64,000 nt of DNA from Variovorax paradoxus (lineage in GTDB: Bacteria > Pseudomonadota > Gammaproteobacteria > Burkholderiales > Burkholderiaceae_C). Positions 15,152 to 23,973 of the stretch are shown here, one piece after another (the stretch's first letter is position 1; each line of letters starts with the position of its first letter). The stretch is from positions 124,001 to 188,000 of the forward strand of contig NZ_JAGGNV010000027.1 in assembly GCF_018614955.1 (NCBI RefSeq), read 5' to 3'. Below the pieces are notes generated by a model. It did not search any database, was not told where the DNA came from, and was given only the letters and a program-made list of their open reading frames with translations. A program made the translations under genes and the position numbers.

Positions 15152-16768
15152 TCACGGGGTCGCTGCCGGCGGGCGCTTCATCCAGCGGATCGGCTGCGCG
15201 ATCACTGGCCTCGGCGGCGCGCCGTGGCGCACCAGCGTGGCATCGAGCGCGGTGCCGGCTTCGTCGGCCAAGGCCGCTTCGCGCGCGGCTGCGATCGCGG
15301 CCGAGCGCGCTGCCGGCGAACCGTCGGGCAGCGGCGCCACGGCCAGGTGGTCGATCACGTGCAGCAGGTTGCGCTTGCCATGCTCGTTGGTGCTGCCGTA
15401 GCCCTTGATGAGCCGGCCGCACAGCGCGATCTCGTGGCCCAGGCGCCAATCGGCGCGGGTGCCCTGCACGACGGCGGCCAGCCAGCGCTCGATCAGCGCC
15501 TGCTCCTCGGCGAAGCGGCTGCCGCGTTTGCGCAGCCAGCGCAGCGAGGCCAGCACGCGCAGCGAGGCCATGCCGGCGACCGAGTGGCTGCCGACCTTGA
15601 GCGGCAGCGCGAAGGGCGTCTTCCTGCGCCGGTCCCAGGCCGTGACGCGGTGCGCCAGCGAGGCCGGCAGCAGCGCGGCGAACTCGGGCGCGCCGGGCTT
15701 GAAGTGGTCGTAGACCTTGACGATGTCGTCGTCTGCGGCCTTGACCTCGTTGCGCACGCGCTGCGCGCGGCTGGCGCGGCTCTTGAGCTCGGCCACGCGC
15801 ACGATGTCGTCGAAGGCCATCCACAGCGCGAGCCAGCGCGCCATCTCGCGCGTGACCGCGAAGCCGTGGGCGCCGGCCGAGTCGGATGCGCGCTCGGCGG
15901 CCAGCACCTGCTGCAGCCGCTCGAGATAGAGCGCCGCATAAGTTTCATCCTGGTAGTCGACGAGCCGCGCATGGCCGAGCGCGAGCATGTCGTGCACCGG
16001 CGGCGGGAAGGCGCGTGCCACCTCTGCACTCAGCGTGGGCTGTACCGGCGCTTCGTCGCCCTGGCTCGACAGCAGCCGTGTCACCAGCGCGGCCTGCGCG
16101 CGCGGCGTGCCGACGATGTCGAAGGCCTTCGAGAAGCCGCGCAGGCTGGCCGCGGCCATCTTGCTGAGCTTCTCGGGTGCGCTGGTGTCGCCGCCGCGCA
16201 CCACCTGCTCATAGGCCTCGCGCGGGAACGGGAACAGCCCGCTGCCTGCGATCGCGCCGAGCATCACCGCGCTGACCACCGTGCCGGCCTCGCGCGCCAC
16301 GGTGCCCATGTCGAACACGTGATGCTCGCGGCTGAAGGCCTTGACCACATCGAGCAGCCGCTGCGCGTCCGTGCGCCCGTCGCCGGGCCGCATGCGCTCG
16401 ACGGTGGTCAGCGTGCGGCCCGACGACGTGATGACCAGCGTGCGCTGCGGCGCGCTCATGCCGTTGCCGATCTGGCGCGTGGTCTCCAGCAGCTCCGAGG
16501 AGACGATGGCGTCGAGCGCGCCCGGCACCGGGCTCAGGCTGAATACCGGCCGGCGCCCGCCGAGCTCGGTCAGCGGCACGGGGAACACCTCGATGTAGTA
16601 GGTGGTGGCGCCAGTGCGCTGCGCAACGCCGGGAATCGACGTGCTCTGCGCGGCATAGCCGGCATGGCGGGCCGTGTCGACCAGCCATTCGGTGAGCACG
16701 CCGCCGCCTTCGCCGCCGAGGGCGCAGACGAGCAGTGTGATGGGTTGGGTGCGGTTCATCGTGGTCAT
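15152..16768 (-). CDS. iorB: indolepyruvate ferredoxin oxidoreductase, beta subunit (extended)
   Basis: A 538-residue protein: residues 1-190 are the gamma-type 2-oxoacid:ferredoxin oxidoreductase domain (LLVCALGGEGGGVLTEWLVD at the start, STSIPGVAQRTGATTYYIEV), and the remaining ~340 residues are the C-terminal extension found in proteobacterial IorB (DUF6537-like; role unknown). With IorA it oxidatively decarboxylates aryl-pyruvates to aryl-acetyl-CoA with ferredoxin. The start overlaps the iorA stop by ATGA. Archaeal IorB is only about 200 residues, so the extension is a real lineage difference. Confidence 0.9.
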   Translation of the reverse strand: MTTMNRTQPITLLVCALGGEGGGVLTEWLVDTARHAGYAAQSTSIPGVAQRTGATTYYIEVFPVPLTELGGRRPVFSLSPVPGALDAIVSSELLETTRQIGNGMSAPQRTLVITSSGRTLTTVERMRPGDGRTDAQRLLDVVKAFSREHHVFDMGTVAREAGTVVSAVMLGAIAGSGLFPFPREAYEQVVRGGDTSAPEKLSKMAAASLRGFSKAFDIVGTPRAQAALVTRLLSSQGDEAPVQPTLSAEVARAFPPPVHDMLALGHARLVDYQDETYAALYLERLQQVLAAERASDSAGAHGFAVTREMARWLALWMAFDDIVRVAELKSRASRAQRVRNEVKAADDDIVKVYDHFKPGAPEFAALLPASLAHRVTAWDRRRKTPFALPLKVGSHSVAGMASLRVLASLRWLRKRGSRFAEEQALIERWLAAVVQGTRADWRLGHEIALCGRLIKGYGSTNEHGKRNLLHVIDHLAVAPLPDGSPAARSAAIAAAREAALADEAGTALDATLVRHGAPPRPVIAQPIRWMKRPPAATP

Positions 16769-18918
16769 GCGGGTTGAAGCGCGCGCACCACCGCACCGCG
16801 CAAAGAGTGCAGCAGCCGCTCGTGCCACTTCGGGTTCTGCACCACCTCGGCCCTGTAGAAGCTCGGGCACAGCGTGGCCGCATGCGCGTTCTCGCCGCAC
16901 AGGCCACAGCCGACGCAGCCGTCGATCACCACCGCGACTGGGTCGACCTTGAGCGGATCGGGGTTGTCCTTGATGGTGAGCGTCGGGCAGCCCGAGAGCC
17001 GGATGCAGGCATGGTCGCCGTTGCATACGTCTTCGTCGACGCCGTACTTCACCCGCACCACGCGCTTGCCTTTCTTGAGCAGGCTGGCGATCCAGGGCTT
17101 GATGCGGCGCTGCCGTTCGAGCTGGCATTCGCCCTCGGCAATGATCACCTTGAGGCCGTTGAAGTCGCTCGTGAAGGCATTGTTGAGCGTCTTGCGCATC
17201 TTGTCGACGTGGTAGGTGTGGACGGTGCGCAGCCACTGCACGCCCAGGCCCTTCAAGGTCGACTCGATGGTCTGGTTCTTGTCGACCAGGCTCTGCTGCT
17301 TGTCGACTGCATGCGCCTTCATCTCGTCGTCGGGCGTGGAGATGATGTCCTGCGTGCCGGTGGCCGAGGTGTAGCCGTTCTTGAAGATCAGGAGCACCGC
17401 GTCGTCGCCGTTGAAGAGCGCGCTCTGCACGCCGGTCAGGAGGCCGTTGTGCCAGAAGCCGCCGTCGCCCATGATCGACAGCGCCCGCCGCTGCATCATC
17501 GGCGACACGCCCGCGCGGCTCGCGAGGCTCATGCCGTAGCCGAGGATCGAGTGGCCCATCGAGAAGGGCTCGAAGGTACCGAAGGCGTGGCAGCCGATGT
17601 CGGCCGCGATGTGCACCGGACCGCTGTCCTGCTGCGCGAGCTTGAGCGCGGCGAACACGGGCCGCTCGGGGCAGCCGATGCAGAAGCTCGGCGGGCGGGC
17701 CGGCAGCGGCGCTTCGAGCTGCGTGGCCACCGCGGCGCGGCGCTCGCGGTTGCCCACGAGCCAGCCCTGGGCCGAGTCCTGTGCATGCTGTGGCAGGTAG
17801 CGCTGGGCGAACTGCGCCAGGCCGGTCGCCAGCACCTCGACGCCGTACTCGCCGGCGGCCGGCAGCATGTCGCAGCCGTGCAGCGGCGTCTGGATGTCGC
17901 GCCGGCGCAAAAGCGTCGCGATCTCCTGTTCGATGTATTCGGGCTGGCCTTCTTCCACCACCAGCACTGCGCGCTTGCCCACGCAGAAGTCCGCCACCTG
18001 CTCGGGCACCAGCGGATAGGCGACGTTGAGCACCAGCAAGGGAATGTCGGTCGCGCCGAAGGCATCGGCCAGGCCCAGCTGCTGCAGGCTGCGCACGAGT
18101 GCGTTGTAGAGCCCGCCCTGCACCACGATGCCGAGGTCGGCGTGCGTGCCGGGGATCAGCTCGTTGAGCCGGTTCTCGGCGATATAGCGGCGCGCGGCCG
18201 GCAGGCGCTCGTCGCCCTTCAGCTTCTCGTGGCGGAAGGTGACGGGCGGATGCGCGAGCCGCATGTAGTCGAAGCCGGCCGGCTCTTCCATCAGCGCGCG
18301 CGTCGAAATCGCGGGCGCCAGGTTGTTCTTGCACTCGAAGCTGCCGCGCACATGGCAGGTGCGGATGCGCAGCTCCATCATGCACGGCATGTTCGAGTGT
18401 TCGGAAAGGCGGAAGCCGTGCTCGACCATGTTCACCATCACGCCCAGGTCGGGCCGCGGATCGAGCAGGCACATGCCGGACTTGAGCGCGTAGGCATGCG
18501 TGCGCTCCTGGATCACGCTGGCGCCTTCGCCGTAGTCCTCGCCCACCACGATCAGCACGCCGCCCTTGACGCCGGGCGACGAGAGATTGGACAGCGCATC
18601 GGCCGCCACGTTGGTGCCGACGATGGACTTCCAGGTCACGGCACCGCGCAGCGGATAGTGGATGGAGGCGCCGAGCATCGCCGCGGCGGAGGCCTCGTTG
18701 GAGCAGGCTTCGACATGCACGCCGAGCTCGTCCATGTAGGGCTTGGCCTGCACCATCACGTCGAGCAGGTGCGAGACCGGCGCGCCCTGGTAGCCGCCGA
18801 CGTAGGCCACGCCCGACTGCAGCAGGCCCTTGGTGATCGCGAGGATGCCCTCGCCGTGAAAGGTGTCGCCGGCGCCTAGGCGCAGTGCCTCGATCTCTTT
18901 GCTGAATGAAACTTCCAA
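16765..18918 (-). CDS. iorA: indolepyruvate ferredoxin oxidoreductase, alpha subunit
   Basis: A 717-residue cytosolic enzyme. In order: pyrimidine-binding 2-oxoacid oxidoreductase domain (GGYQGAPVSHLLDVM, VEACSNEASAAAMLGAS), TPP-binding domain with DIGCHAFGTFEPFSM and IMGDGGFWHNGLL, then a C-terminal ferredoxin domain with two cysteine sets (C-x5-C-x5-G-C-P-T and CVGCGLC...LCPSFY). It decarboxylates indole-, phenyl- or hydroxyphenyl-pyruvate to the aryl-acetyl-CoA. TTG at 18918 is chosen as start: GGAG lies about ten bases upstream and the family begins just there; no ATG is suitably placed. It follows the cytochrome gene by 19 bp. Confidence 0.92.
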   Translation of the reverse strand: MEVSFSKEIEALRLGAGDTFHGEGILAITKGLLQSGVAYVGGYQGAPVSHLLDVMVQAKPYMDELGVHVEACSNEASAAAMLGASIHYPLRGAVTWKSIVGTNVAADALSNLSSPGVKGGVLIVVGEDYGEGASVIQERTHAYALKSGMCLLDPRPDLGVMVNMVEHGFRLSEHSNMPCMMELRIRTCHVRGSFECKNNLAPAISTRALMEEPAGFDYMRLAHPPVTFRHEKLKGDERLPAARRYIAENRLNELIPGTHADLGIVVQGGLYNALVRSLQQLGLADAFGATDIPLLVLNVAYPLVPEQVADFCVGKRAVLVVEEGQPEYIEQEIATLLRRRDIQTPLHGCDMLPAAGEYGVEVLATGLAQFAQRYLPQHAQDSAQGWLVGNRERRAAVATQLEAPLPARPPSFCIGCPERPVFAALKLAQQDSGPVHIAADIGCHAFGTFEPFSMGHSILGYGMSLASRAGVSPMMQRRALSIMGDGGFWHNGLLTGVQSALFNGDDAVLLIFKNGYTSATGTQDIISTPDDEMKAHAVDKQQSLVDKNQTIESTLKGLGVQWLRTVHTYHVDKMRKTLNNAFTSDFNGLKVIIAEGECQLERQRRIKPWIASLLKKGKRVVRVKYGVDEDVCNGDHACIRLSGCPTLTIKDNPDPLKVDPVAVVIDGCVGCGLCGENAHAATLCPSFYRAEVVQNPKWHERLLHSLRGAVVRALQPA

Positions 18919-18937
18919 GCGTCTTTTCTCCGTGGGT

Positions 18938-19555
18938 CTATTTGCGGCCCGGGAAGCGGGCCAGGTAGTAGGCGAGTGTGTCCAGGTCCTCGTTCGGGAT
19001 CCGGCCGACCGCCTCGGCCATGGCCATCGTGTAGCCCACGCGCTTGCCGGACTTGAACTCGCGCAGCGTGAGTTGCAGGTAGTCCTCGCGCTGCTGCGCG
19101 ATGCGCGGAACCTGCTGGCCGCCGCTGAAATCGGCGCCGTGGCAGAACACGCATTTGTGTTCCTGCGCCAGGGCCTGGCCACGGGTCATGCGCGCCGCAT
19201 CGGGCGGCGTCGCCGGCGCCGGTGCAGGCACCGGCGGCAGCGTGGCGATGAAATCGGAGAAGCCGCGCAGGTCTTCGTCCTTCATGGTCTTCGCCACCGC
19301 AGACATGGCCTCGTTCGGGCGCCGGCCTTCGCGAAACAGGAACAGCTGCGTGATCGCATAGAAGGAATGCTGGCCGGATAGCACCGGCGTGCCCGGCATC
19401 TCGCTGCGCCCGTTGGCGCCGTGGCAGGCCGCGCACAACGCCGCATAGCGCTGCGCATAGGCGCCTGGAGGGCTGCCCTGGGCGCCGGCGGGCGCCGCGA
19501 GCCAGAAAGATGCTGCCGCTGCGACGGTGAATGCGAGTTGTCGCGCGCCTCTCAT
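18938..19555 (-). CDS. dihaem cytochrome c (c4-like)
   Basis: A 205-residue exported protein with a signal peptide (cut after P-A-G-A) and two haem-binding sites: CAACH near residue 43 and CVFCH near 135. Each half resembles a class I cytochrome domain, as in cytochrome c4 or the electron acceptors of periplasmic dehydrogenases; a proline/alanine linker (PPVPAPAPATPP) joins them. Its ATG shares one base with the stop of the PQQ-type dehydrogenase, so the two are coupled and probably form an electron-transfer pair in the periplasm. Confidence 0.9.
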   Translation of the reverse strand: MRGARQLAFTVAAAASFWLAAPAGAQGSPPGAYAQRYAALCAACHGANGRSEMPGTPVLSGQHSFYAITQLFLFREGRRPNEAMSAVAKTMKDEDLRGFSDFIATLPPVPAPAPATPPDAARMTRGQALAQEHKCVFCHGADFSGGQQVPRIAQQREDYLQLTLREFKSGKRVGYTMAMAEAVGRIPNEDLDTLAYYLARFPGRK

Positions 19556-20748
19556 CACTTGCCGTAGCTGATGCGGTAGATGGCGCCCGCGTGGTCGTCG
19601 CTCACCAGCAGCGAGCCGTCCTTCATCACCAGGAAGTCGACCGGGCGCCCGAGGTAGGTGTTGTTCTCGACGAAGCCGGTCATGAAGGGCTCGACCTTGG
19701 CCCCGCCCTTGCCGTCGGGCCAGGCGACAGAGACGTCCGAGTATTTGACGGTGCGGTTCCACGGGCCGTGCCGGGCGATGAACATCGCGCCCTGGTACTT
19801 GGCCGGGAACATCTTGCCCGTGTAGAACTTCAGGCCCAGCGAGCCGGCATGCGGGCCAAGGAATGCGGCGGGCTTCGTGTAGTCGCTGCAGGACTTGCCC
19901 CAGCCGAATTCCGGATCGGGGATGTTGCCCTGGTGGCAATACGGATAGCCGAAGTGCTGGTTCGGGCCGCTGACCACGTTGAGCTCGTCGTTCGGGATTT
20001 CCTCGCTGAGCCAGTCGCGGCCGTTGTCGGTGAACCAGAGCCGGTCGGTCTTCGGGTCGAAGTCGAAGCCCACCGTGTTGCGCACGCCGCTGGCCACGGT
20101 TTCCATGCCGCTGCCGTCGAGGTTCATGCGGTGGATCTTGGCGTACTCGCCGGGGTCGCAGATGTTGCAGGGCGCGCCGATCGCGAAGTAGAGCTTGTCC
20201 TTGTGGATGCGCAGGAACTTCCAGCTGTGGTCCTCGCCGCCGGGCAGCTTGTCGTAGAGCACGACCGGTGTGCCGGGGTTGTCGAGCTTCGAATCGATGC
20301 CGTCGTATCGCATGATCTGCTTGTGGGTGGCCAGGTAGAGGGCACCCTTGTGGTACTCGATGCCGGCGGCCTTCTCCATCTTGTCGATGACGGTCTTGAC
20401 CTCGCGCGTGTTGCCCTTGGGAACGACCGCGTAGACCTTGTTGGCGACGAACAGCGAGCTCACGAACACGGTGTCGCCGGCGCCCTGGCGCAGCGCGCGG
20501 GCATCGAGCACGCCCGAGGCCCAGGTCTCGACCTTGAAGCCCGGCGGCAGCTTGAACTTGGCCGTCGGCAGCTTGTCGGGCGAGGTCGGGATCGGGAAGG
20601 CCGGCACCGGCGCCATGCGCTGGGCGGCTTCGGTCTTCGGGCGGCCCTTGGCCCAACCGGGTTCCTCGGCGGGTGGCTGCTGGGCCGTGGCGGTCATGGC
20701 GGCGCAAAGCACTGCGGCCGCTGCACAGAACGAACGGGTCTTCGACAT
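19555..20748 (-). CDS. PQQ-dependent sugar dehydrogenase-like protein (sorbosone dehydrogenase family)
   Basis: A 397-residue periplasmic protein with a signal peptide (cut after T-A-T-A). The beta-propeller of soluble glucose/sorbosone dehydrogenases is indicated by LPPGFKVETWASGVLDARAL, RHGPWNRT near 320 and GYPYCHQGN plus DNGRDWLSEEIPNDELN, a loop known to hold substrate and Ca/PQQ residues in this family. It would oxidise an aldose or other alcohol/aldehyde and pass electrons to the neighbouring dihaem cytochrome. True substrate unknown. It is the first gene of the six-gene minus-strand operon and divergent from a LysR gene. Confidence 0.85.
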   Translation of the reverse strand: MSKTRSFCAAAAVLCAAMTATAQQPPAEEPGWAKGRPKTEAAQRMAPVPAFPIPTSPDKLPTAKFKLPPGFKVETWASGVLDARALRQGAGDTVFVSSLFVANKVYAVVPKGNTREVKTVIDKMEKAAGIEYHKGALYLATHKQIMRYDGIDSKLDNPGTPVVLYDKLPGGEDHSWKFLRIHKDKLYFAIGAPCNICDPGEYAKIHRMNLDGSGMETVASGVRNTVGFDFDPKTDRLWFTDNGRDWLSEEIPNDELNVVSGPNQHFGYPYCHQGNIPDPEFGWGKSCSDYTKPAAFLGPHAGSLGLKFYTGKMFPAKYQGAMFIARHGPWNRTVKYSDVSVAWPDGKGGAKVEPFMTGFVENNTYLGRPVDFLVMKDGSLLVSDDHAGAIYRISYGK

Positions 20749-20850
20749 GGCGATGTCTCCTTTTCTGCGTTTTTGAAAGCGGCCCGAGAGCCACCGCCCA
20801 GTGTCGGACGCGCGGCGCTCGCGATCAATAGAATAATCCTGCTAAGCAAC

Positions 20851-21762
20851 ATGAATGCCATGCATATCGACACCATCGACCTGAACCTGCTGCGCCTGTT
20901 CGACGCCGTCTACCGCGCGCGTAGCGTGAGCCGCGCCGCCGATTCGCTGGGCCTCACCCAGCCGGCCGCGAGCCACGGTCTGGGCCGGCTGCGGCTGCTG
21001 CTGGAGGACGCGCTGTTCACGCGCACCGCCGGCGGCGTGGCACCGACGCCGCGCGCCGAACGGCTGGCGATCGCCGTGCAGTCGGCGCTGGGCACGCTGG
21101 AAGAAGCGCTCAACGAGCCCGATCGCTTCGAGCCCACGGCCTCGCGCAAGACCTTCCGCATCCACATGAGCGACATCGGCGAAGGCCGCTTCCTGCCGGC
21201 GCTGATGGCGCGCCTGGGCGAGCTCGCGCCCGGCGTGCGGCTGGAGAGCCTGCCGCTTCTGCCGGCCGAGATCGCGCCGGCGCTCGACAGCGGCCGCATC
21301 GACTTCGCCTTCGGCTTCCTGCCCAAGGTGCGCGACACGCAGCGCGTCCATCTGCTGAAGGACCGCTACATCGTGCTGCTGCGCAAAGGCCATCCCTTCG
21401 TGCGCGGGCGGCGCAGCGGCAAGGCGCTGCTGGAGGCGCTGCAGAAGCTCGAATACGTGGCGGTGCGCACCCACGCCGAAACGCTGCGCATCCTGCAGCT
21501 GCTCAACCTCGAAGACCGCGTGCGCCTGACCACCGAGCACTTCATGGTGCTGCCTGCCATCGTGCGCGCCACCGATCTCGCGGTCGTGATGCCGCGCAAC
21601 ATCGCAAACGGCTTCGCGGAGGAGGGCGGCTACACCATCGTCGAGCCGGCCTTTCCGCTGCGCGACTTCACCGTCTCGCTGCACTGGAGCAAGCGCTTCG
21701 AGGCGGATCCGGCGAACAGCTGGCTCAGGGGGGTGATGAGGGAGTTGTTCGCGGAGGGGTGA
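20851..21762 (+). CDS. LysR family transcriptional regulator
   Basis: A 303-residue regulator with the N-terminal helix-turn-helix (LNLLRLFDAVYRARSVSRAA, then LGLTQPAASHGLGRLR) and a PBP2-type effector domain (FRIHMSDIGEGRFLPALMAR, RIDFAFGFLP). It ends FTVSLHWSKRFEADPANSWL, the usual LysR tail. Start is ATG 20851 (an inner ATG at 20860 is also possible). It faces the PQQ-dehydrogenase/IorAB operon across about 100 bp, so it most likely controls that operon in response to a carboxylate or aromatic co-inducer; the effector is not deducible. Confidence 0.9.
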   Translation: MNAMHIDTIDLNLLRLFDAVYRARSVSRAADSLGLTQPAASHGLGRLRLLLEDALFTRTAGGVAPTPRAERLAIAVQSALGTLEEALNEPDRFEPTASRKTFRIHMSDIGEGRFLPALMARLGELAPGVRLESLPLLPAEIAPALDSGRIDFAFGFLPKVRDTQRVHLLKDRYIVLLRKGHPFVRGRRSGKALLEALQKLEYVAVRTHAETLRILQLLNLEDRVRLTTEHFMVLPAIVRATDLAVVMPRNIANGFAEEGGYTIVEPAFPLRDFTVSLHWSKRFEADPANSWLRGVMRELFAEG

Positions 21763-21766
21763 GGTT

Positions 21767-22834
21767 TCAGGGCAGGTTCTCCCTGAAGATCACCTGGCTG
21801 CGCGTGCTCTCCACGCCGGCCAGCACCTCGCGCTGGTCGCGCAGGTTGGTGAAGATGCGCACGCAGTTCATCAGCGTGGCATGCGGGCTCTGGGTGATCA
21901 CGGCGTCCATGCTGCCGTCGATCAGGAAGGCGCGCGTGTCGGGCGTGAGGCCGTGGCCGATGAAGACGACCTTGTGTTCGCGGCCGGCCTCCTTGAGCGC
22001 GCGCGCCACGCCGTCGGAGGCGCCGCCGATGTTGTAGATGCCGGCCAGGTCGGGATGCTGGTCGAGCAGGGCGCGGGTCTGGCGGTAGTTCTTCTCGGCA
22101 TCGTCCTGGCCTTCGCGCAGGCCGACCACCTGCAGGCGCTTGAACATCTCGTCGATCAGGTGCAGGAAGCCGACTTCGCGCTCCTGGTGCGCGCTGTAGC
22201 TGAGACTGCCCGCGATCAGCGCGACCTTGGCCGTGCGCGTGCCGATGAAGCGGCCGATCAGATAGGCCGCGGTGCGGCCGGCCGCGCGGTTGTCGAGCCC
22301 GATGTAGGCGGCGCGGCGCGAATCCGAGAGGTCGGAGATCAGCGTGATCACCGGCACGCCGCGCTCCGCCAGCGTCGCGACCGCCTCGCGCACCGCTGGA
22401 TGCTCGAGCGCCATCATGGCGATGCCGTCCGAGCGCTGCCCGTTGCGCAGCAGCGCGGCGGCGAGTTCGTGCGGGTTGAAGCTTTCGATGAATTCGGCGC
22501 GGCACTTGACGTTGAAGGGCGCCCAGTGCTCCTGCGAATAGCCGACCATGTCGCCGAGCATGCGGATGAAGCGGTTGGTGCCGGCCGGCAGCAGAAAGCT
22601 CAACTGCAAGGGTTGCGGCGCGAGCGCGGCATAGAGCTCGCTCTCCGGCAAATAGGCCAGTTCGGACGCGGCCTTCAGCACGCGGTGCACGGTGGCGTCG
22701 CGCACGCCGGGACGGCGGTTGAGCACGCGATCCACCGTGGCGGTAGAGACCTTGGCGGCGCGCGCGATGTCGACCACGCGCGCGCGGCGCTCATCGGCGG
22801 GGGCGGAGGGCGAGGCTGAAGGGTTAACCCGCAT
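21767..22834 (-). CDS. LacI family transcriptional regulator
   Basis: A 355-residue repressor. The helix-turn-helix plus hinge is clear: RVVDIARAAKVSTATVDRVL followed by NRRPGVRDATVHRVLKAASE near residues 20-60. The C-terminal sugar-binding domain has paired subdomains like CatR/Mtr-type LacI proteins (FLLPAGTNRFIRMLGDMV, GVPVITLISDLSD, GLDNRAAGRTAAYLIGRF). It is divergent from the TRAP/RuBisCO-like operon over 113 bp that contains two inverted repeats. It is thus the expected repressor of that operon, with the imported acid or a pathway intermediate as inducer (inference). Confidence 0.92.
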   Translation of the reverse strand: MRVNPSASPSAPADERRARVVDIARAAKVSTATVDRVLNRRPGVRDATVHRVLKAASELAYLPESELYAALAPQPLQLSFLLPAGTNRFIRMLGDMVGYSQEHWAPFNVKCRAEFIESFNPHELAAALLRNGQRSDGIAMMALEHPAVREAVATLAERGVPVITLISDLSDSRRAAYIGLDNRAAGRTAAYLIGRFIGTRTAKVALIAGSLSYSAHQEREVGFLHLIDEMFKRLQVVGLREGQDDAEKNYRQTRALLDQHPDLAGIYNIGGASDGVARALKEAGREHKVVFIGHGLTPDTRAFLIDGSMDAVITQSPHATLMNCVRIFTNLRDQREVLAGVESTRSQVIFRENLP

Positions 22835-22841
22835 ACATCAA

Positions 22842-22862
22842 AAACCATCAACACCTTGGTTT
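22842..22862. promoter_or_regulatory. inverted repeat, candidate regulator site
   Basis: AAACCA and TGGTTT are separated by nine bases just upstream of the LacI-type gene. It is placed for autoregulation or control of the divergent TRAP operon. It lacks the close-spaced CG centre of many LacI operators, so the assignment is tentative. Confidence 0.35.
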
Positions 22863-22906
22863 GACGGTCACTGTCGTTGTACCTATCGTTCGTGGGAGTT
22901 CAGGCA

Positions 22907-22928
22907 ATGATGCATCAAATCGCATCAT
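22907..22928. promoter_or_regulatory. inverted repeat, candidate operator upstream of TRAP operon
   Basis: ATGATGC (22907-22913) and GCATCAT (22922-22928) form a perfect seven-base inverted repeat with an eight-base spacer, ending 19 bp before the dctP start. Its position, close to where transcription should start, fits repression by the adjacent LacI protein. It could instead form a small hairpin in the leader. Confidence 0.45.
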
Positions 22929-22947
22929 CAACACAACGGAGACACAC

Positions 22948-23967
22948 ATGCATTCGATGAGCCGCCGCAGCGTCTTGCGCACCCTGTCCGCTCTTCCCGC
23001 TGCCGGCGTCGCGAGTGCGCTGCCGCGCATCGCACGGGCCGCGGAGTTCTCGTACAAGTACGGCAACAACCTGCCGGTGACGCATCCGCTCAACATCCGC
23101 GCGCAGGAGGCAGCCGAGCGCATCGCGAAGGAAAGCAAGGGCCGGGTCGAGATCAAGATCTTCCCGAACAACCAGCTCGGCGGCGACACCGACATGCTGG
23201 CGCAGGTGCGTTCGGGCGGCATCGAGTTCTTCACGCCTTCGGCGCTGGTGATCGCGACCCTGGTGCCGGTCGCAGCGATCAATGCCGTGGGCTTCGCCTT
23301 CTCAGACTACAACCAGGTGTGGAGCGCGATGGATGGCAAGCTGGGCGCGCATGTGCGCGCCGCGATCGCCAAGTCGCGCCTCTACGCCTTCGAGAAGATG
23401 TGGGACAACGGCTTCCGCCAGACCACCAGCAGCAAGGCGGCCGTCGGCTCGGCCAAGGACATGGACGGCCTGAAGATCCGCGTGCCGGTGAGCCCGCTGT
23501 CGATCTCGATGTTCAAGGGCCTGGGCGCGGCGCCGGCCAGCCTGCAGTTCAGCGAGGTGTACTCCGCGCTGCAGACGAAGATCGTCGACGCGCAGGAGAA
23601 CCCGCTGCCGATCATCCAGGTGGCCAAGCTCTACGAGGTGCAGAAGTTCTGCTCGCTCACCAACCACATCTGGGACGGCTACTGGTTCATCGCCAACGGC
23701 CGCGCCTGGGACGCGCTGCCCGAGGACCTGAAGACCGTGGTGGCGCGCGCCATCAACGAGGCCGGCCTGCAGCAGCGCGAGGACATCAAGAAACTCAACG
23801 AGTCGGTGGTCGGCGACCTGCAGGCCAAGGGCCTCAGCATCAACCGGCCGGGCTCCGACAGCTTCCGCTCGAAGCTGCGCGAATCGGGCTTCTACGGCGA
23901 GTGGAAGGGCCGCTTCGGCAACGAGGCCTGGGCCTTGCTGGAAGCTGCCGTGGGCAAGCTCGCCTGA
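22948..23967 (+). CDS. TRAP transporter solute-binding protein DctP
   Basis: A 339-residue periplasmic receptor. The signal peptide has an S-R-R-S-V-L-R twin-arginine-like motif and ends A-R-A-A. DctP landmarks follow: KYGNNLPVTHPLNIRAQEAA, GRVEIKIFPNNQLGGDTDML, the central arginine region KIRVPVSPLSISMFKGLGAA (the Arg that normally clamps a substrate carboxylate) and PLPIIQVAKLYEVQKFCSLT. Family members bind C4-C6 organic or sugar acids and pass them to DctQM. It opens the operon with the fused permease, VOC, RuBisCO-like and kinase genes, so the ligand is probably a sugar acid. Confidence 0.93.
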   Translation: MHSMSRRSVLRTLSALPAAGVASALPRIARAAEFSYKYGNNLPVTHPLNIRAQEAAERIAKESKGRVEIKIFPNNQLGGDTDMLAQVRSGGIEFFTPSALVIATLVPVAAINAVGFAFSDYNQVWSAMDGKLGAHVRAAIAKSRLYAFEKMWDNGFRQTTSSKAAVGSAKDMDGLKIRVPVSPLSISMFKGLGAAPASLQFSEVYSALQTKIVDAQENPLPIIQVAKLYEVQKFCSLTNHIWDGYWFIANGRAWDALPEDLKTVVARAINEAGLQQREDIKKLNESVVGDLQAKGLSINRPGSDSFRSKLRESGFYGEWKGRFGNEAWALLEAAVGKLA

Positions 23968-23973
23968 TCCGCG

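Noticed and set aside
16774..18879. long plus-strand open frame opposite iorA
   Set aside because: Pure shadow of a complete IorA with all TPP and Fe-S motifs on the minus strand.
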